DNA of 64,000 nucleotides from Staphylococcus borealis (GTDB lineage Bacteria; Bacillota; Bacilli; Staphylococcales; Staphylococcaceae). Shown one piece after another: positions 63,125 through 64,000 of the stretch. A program made the translations under genes and the position numbers. The stretch spans positions 62,001-126,000 of the forward strand of contig NZ_CUEE01000004.1 of the NCBI RefSeq assembly GCF_001224225.1, given 5' to 3'. Under the pieces are notes generated by a model. It ran no database searches. It was not told where the DNA came from and worked only from the letters and a program-made list of their open reading frames with translations. How positions within the stretch are numbered: the first letter of the stretch is position 1; the number at the start of each line of letters is the position of its first letter.

Positions 63125-63820
63125 TTAGCGTTTGTCAATTTTATTTGTAATCCAATCCCCAATAAATTGGATTATAAATACGATAATTAAAATAAATACA
63201 GTTGAAACTAAAATGACATCATTTTGGTTACGCGTAAATCCTGTTAAGTAAGCTAAGTTACCTAAACCACCTGCACCAATAACACCTGCAATTGCAGTAG
63301 ATCCAACTAATGCGATTGCTGTTACGGTAATACCTGAAATGAGTGCTGGCATTGCTTCTGGTAATAATACTTTACGAACAACCGTCCAAGTACTTGCTCC
63401 CATTGACCAAGCCGCTTCTATAACACCTTTATCTATCTCTTTAAAAGCAATTTCAACTAATCTTGCATAGAATGGCGCTGCGCCGATGACTAATGCTGGT
63501 AAAGCACCCGTTGGACCACTTATTGTTCCGAGTAAGACACTTGTAAATGGAATTAATAACAAGATTAAGATGATAAATGGAATTGCTCGGAACAGGTTAA
63601 CTATAAATGAAACGATACTATAAAAGACTCTAGCACCTTTCGAATTACTCTTGGCTGATAGGAATAAAAGTACACCTAAAATCAAACCAAAAATAAATGC
63701 GAAAATCGTCGAAACAATAGTCATATAAAGCGTTTCATAAATGGCTTGCCATACTTCTGGCCACTGGACGTTAGGCATTGTAATCATCTCTTTGAAAATA
63801 TCACCGTATGATTTATCCAT
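63125..63820 (-). CDS. metI: Methionine ABC transporter permease
   Basis: MetI (231 residues) is the membrane permease of the methionine importer. It has five hydrophobic segments and the EAA-loop region EAAWSMGASTWTVVRKVLLPEAMPAL, which contacts MetN. The ATG at 63820 follows GGAGGTGG by about six bases and overlaps the metN stop by eight bases; an earlier in-frame start lies inside metN. Confidence 0.95.
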   Translation of the reverse strand: MDKSYGDIFKEMITMPNVQWPEVWQAIYETLYMTIVSTIFAFIFGLILGVLLFLSAKSNSKGARVFYSIVSFIVNLFRAIPFIILILLLIPFTSVLLGTISGPTGALPALVIGAAPFYARLVEIAFKEIDKGVIEAAWSMGASTWTVVRKVLLPEAMPALISGITVTAIALVGSTAIAGVIGAGGLGNLAYLTGFTRNQNDVILVSTVFILIIVFIIQFIGDWITNKIDKR

Positions 63821-64000
63821 GCTTAACCACCTCCACATTTACATGTTGCTGATGTAAATCCTCTTTAAATGTCTCAAATTCTGTTTCAGCAATATGTGGT
63901 ATGTGAACCACTAAGAAACCTACTGCACCGCCACGTGTGTTTTTGATATTTGCCTCAAGAATATTGATATCAATGTTATGTGTTTTACTTATGTACGAAA
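63813..64000 (-). CDS. metN: Methionine ABC transporter ATP-binding protein, C-terminal part (cut by window edge)
   Basis: Only the last 62 or so codons are in the window; the gene continues beyond position 64000. They encode the C-terminal NIL/ACT-like domain (INILEANIKNTRGGAVGFLVVHIP...), which binds methionine and inhibits transport when internal methionine is high. The stop overlaps the metI start by eight bases. The ATPase domain and any leader riboswitch or T-box lie outside the window. Confidence 0.9.
   Translation of the reverse strand, partial: SYISKTHNIDINILEANIKNTRGGAVGFLVVHIPHIAETEFETFKEDLHQQHVNVEVVKHG

Overview
This is ordinary staphylococcal core chromosome. The DNA is AT-rich (I estimate roughly one third G+C by eye). 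Gene order matches, as I remember it, the Staphylococcus aureus block from metNIQ and sufCDSUB through dlt, mnh, rocD-gudB, argGH, pgi, spsAB and addAB to cdr and sufT, but in reverse-complement orientation. Some proteins (LipA, GudB, the Suf proteins) look nearly identical to S. aureus, while others (SpsA, SpsB, GlpQ, the FAD protein at 31.9 kb) look clearly diverged from the sequences I recall. I therefore favour another Staphylococcus species and do not name it. I see no tRNA, rRNA, insertion sequence, prophage or CRISPR array.

Layout. 0-5 kb: sufT, a HAD phosphatase, coenzyme A disulfide reductase, a small membrane protein and a FAH-family enzyme. 5-12 kb: addB-addA, the double-strand-break repair nuclease. 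12-13.6 kb: signal peptidase SpsB, its catalytically dead relative SpsA and a DedA/TVP38 membrane protein. 14-22 kb: central and amino-acid metabolism (pgi, argGH, glpQ, gudB, rocD). 22.8-25.8 kb: an old yellow enzyme, an S1-domain protein, ppiB and kapB. 25.9-31.7 kb: the seven-gene mnhA-G cation/proton antiporter operon. 31.9-36.6 kb: an FAD protein, a hotdog thioesterase, an NhaC-type antiporter and leucyl aminopeptidase. 36.7-41.1 kb: two type II NADH dehydrogenases interleaved with sufA, yuzB, yuzD and nfu. 41-45.5 kb: dltXABCD, including a 49-codon dltX. 45.8-54.3 kb: dehydrogenase, NagD-like HAD, HEPN (DUF86), DUF3055, YutD, lipA, yunDEF-like genes and nitronate monooxygenase. 54.6-60.1 kb: the sufCDSUB operon. 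60.5-64 kb: DUF368 transporter, csbD, a 54-residue unknown and metNIQ (metN cut by the window edge).

How the genes fit together. Iron-sulfur biogenesis recurs: sufCDSUB builds clusters; sufA, nfu and sufT help deliver them; LipA and AddB are cluster users. Envelope functions also recur (dlt, GlpQ, signal peptidases, two candidate undecaprenyl-phosphate carriers), as do respiration and ion balance (two NDH-2 enzymes, Mnh, NhaC).

No unmistakably new defence or mobile system is visible. The most interesting unexplained structure is non-coding: (i) a dispersed module of about 150 nt, with conserved primary sequence, that ends the pgi, sufB and metQ transcription units and includes a terminator-like hairpin; (ii) a structured dlt leader; (iii) a long ndhF leader with a 14-codon mini-ORF; (iv) a run of GTTCA motifs upstream of ndhC; (v) a perfect inverted repeat between sufC and sufD; and (vi) a CodY-type box abutting the argG promoter.
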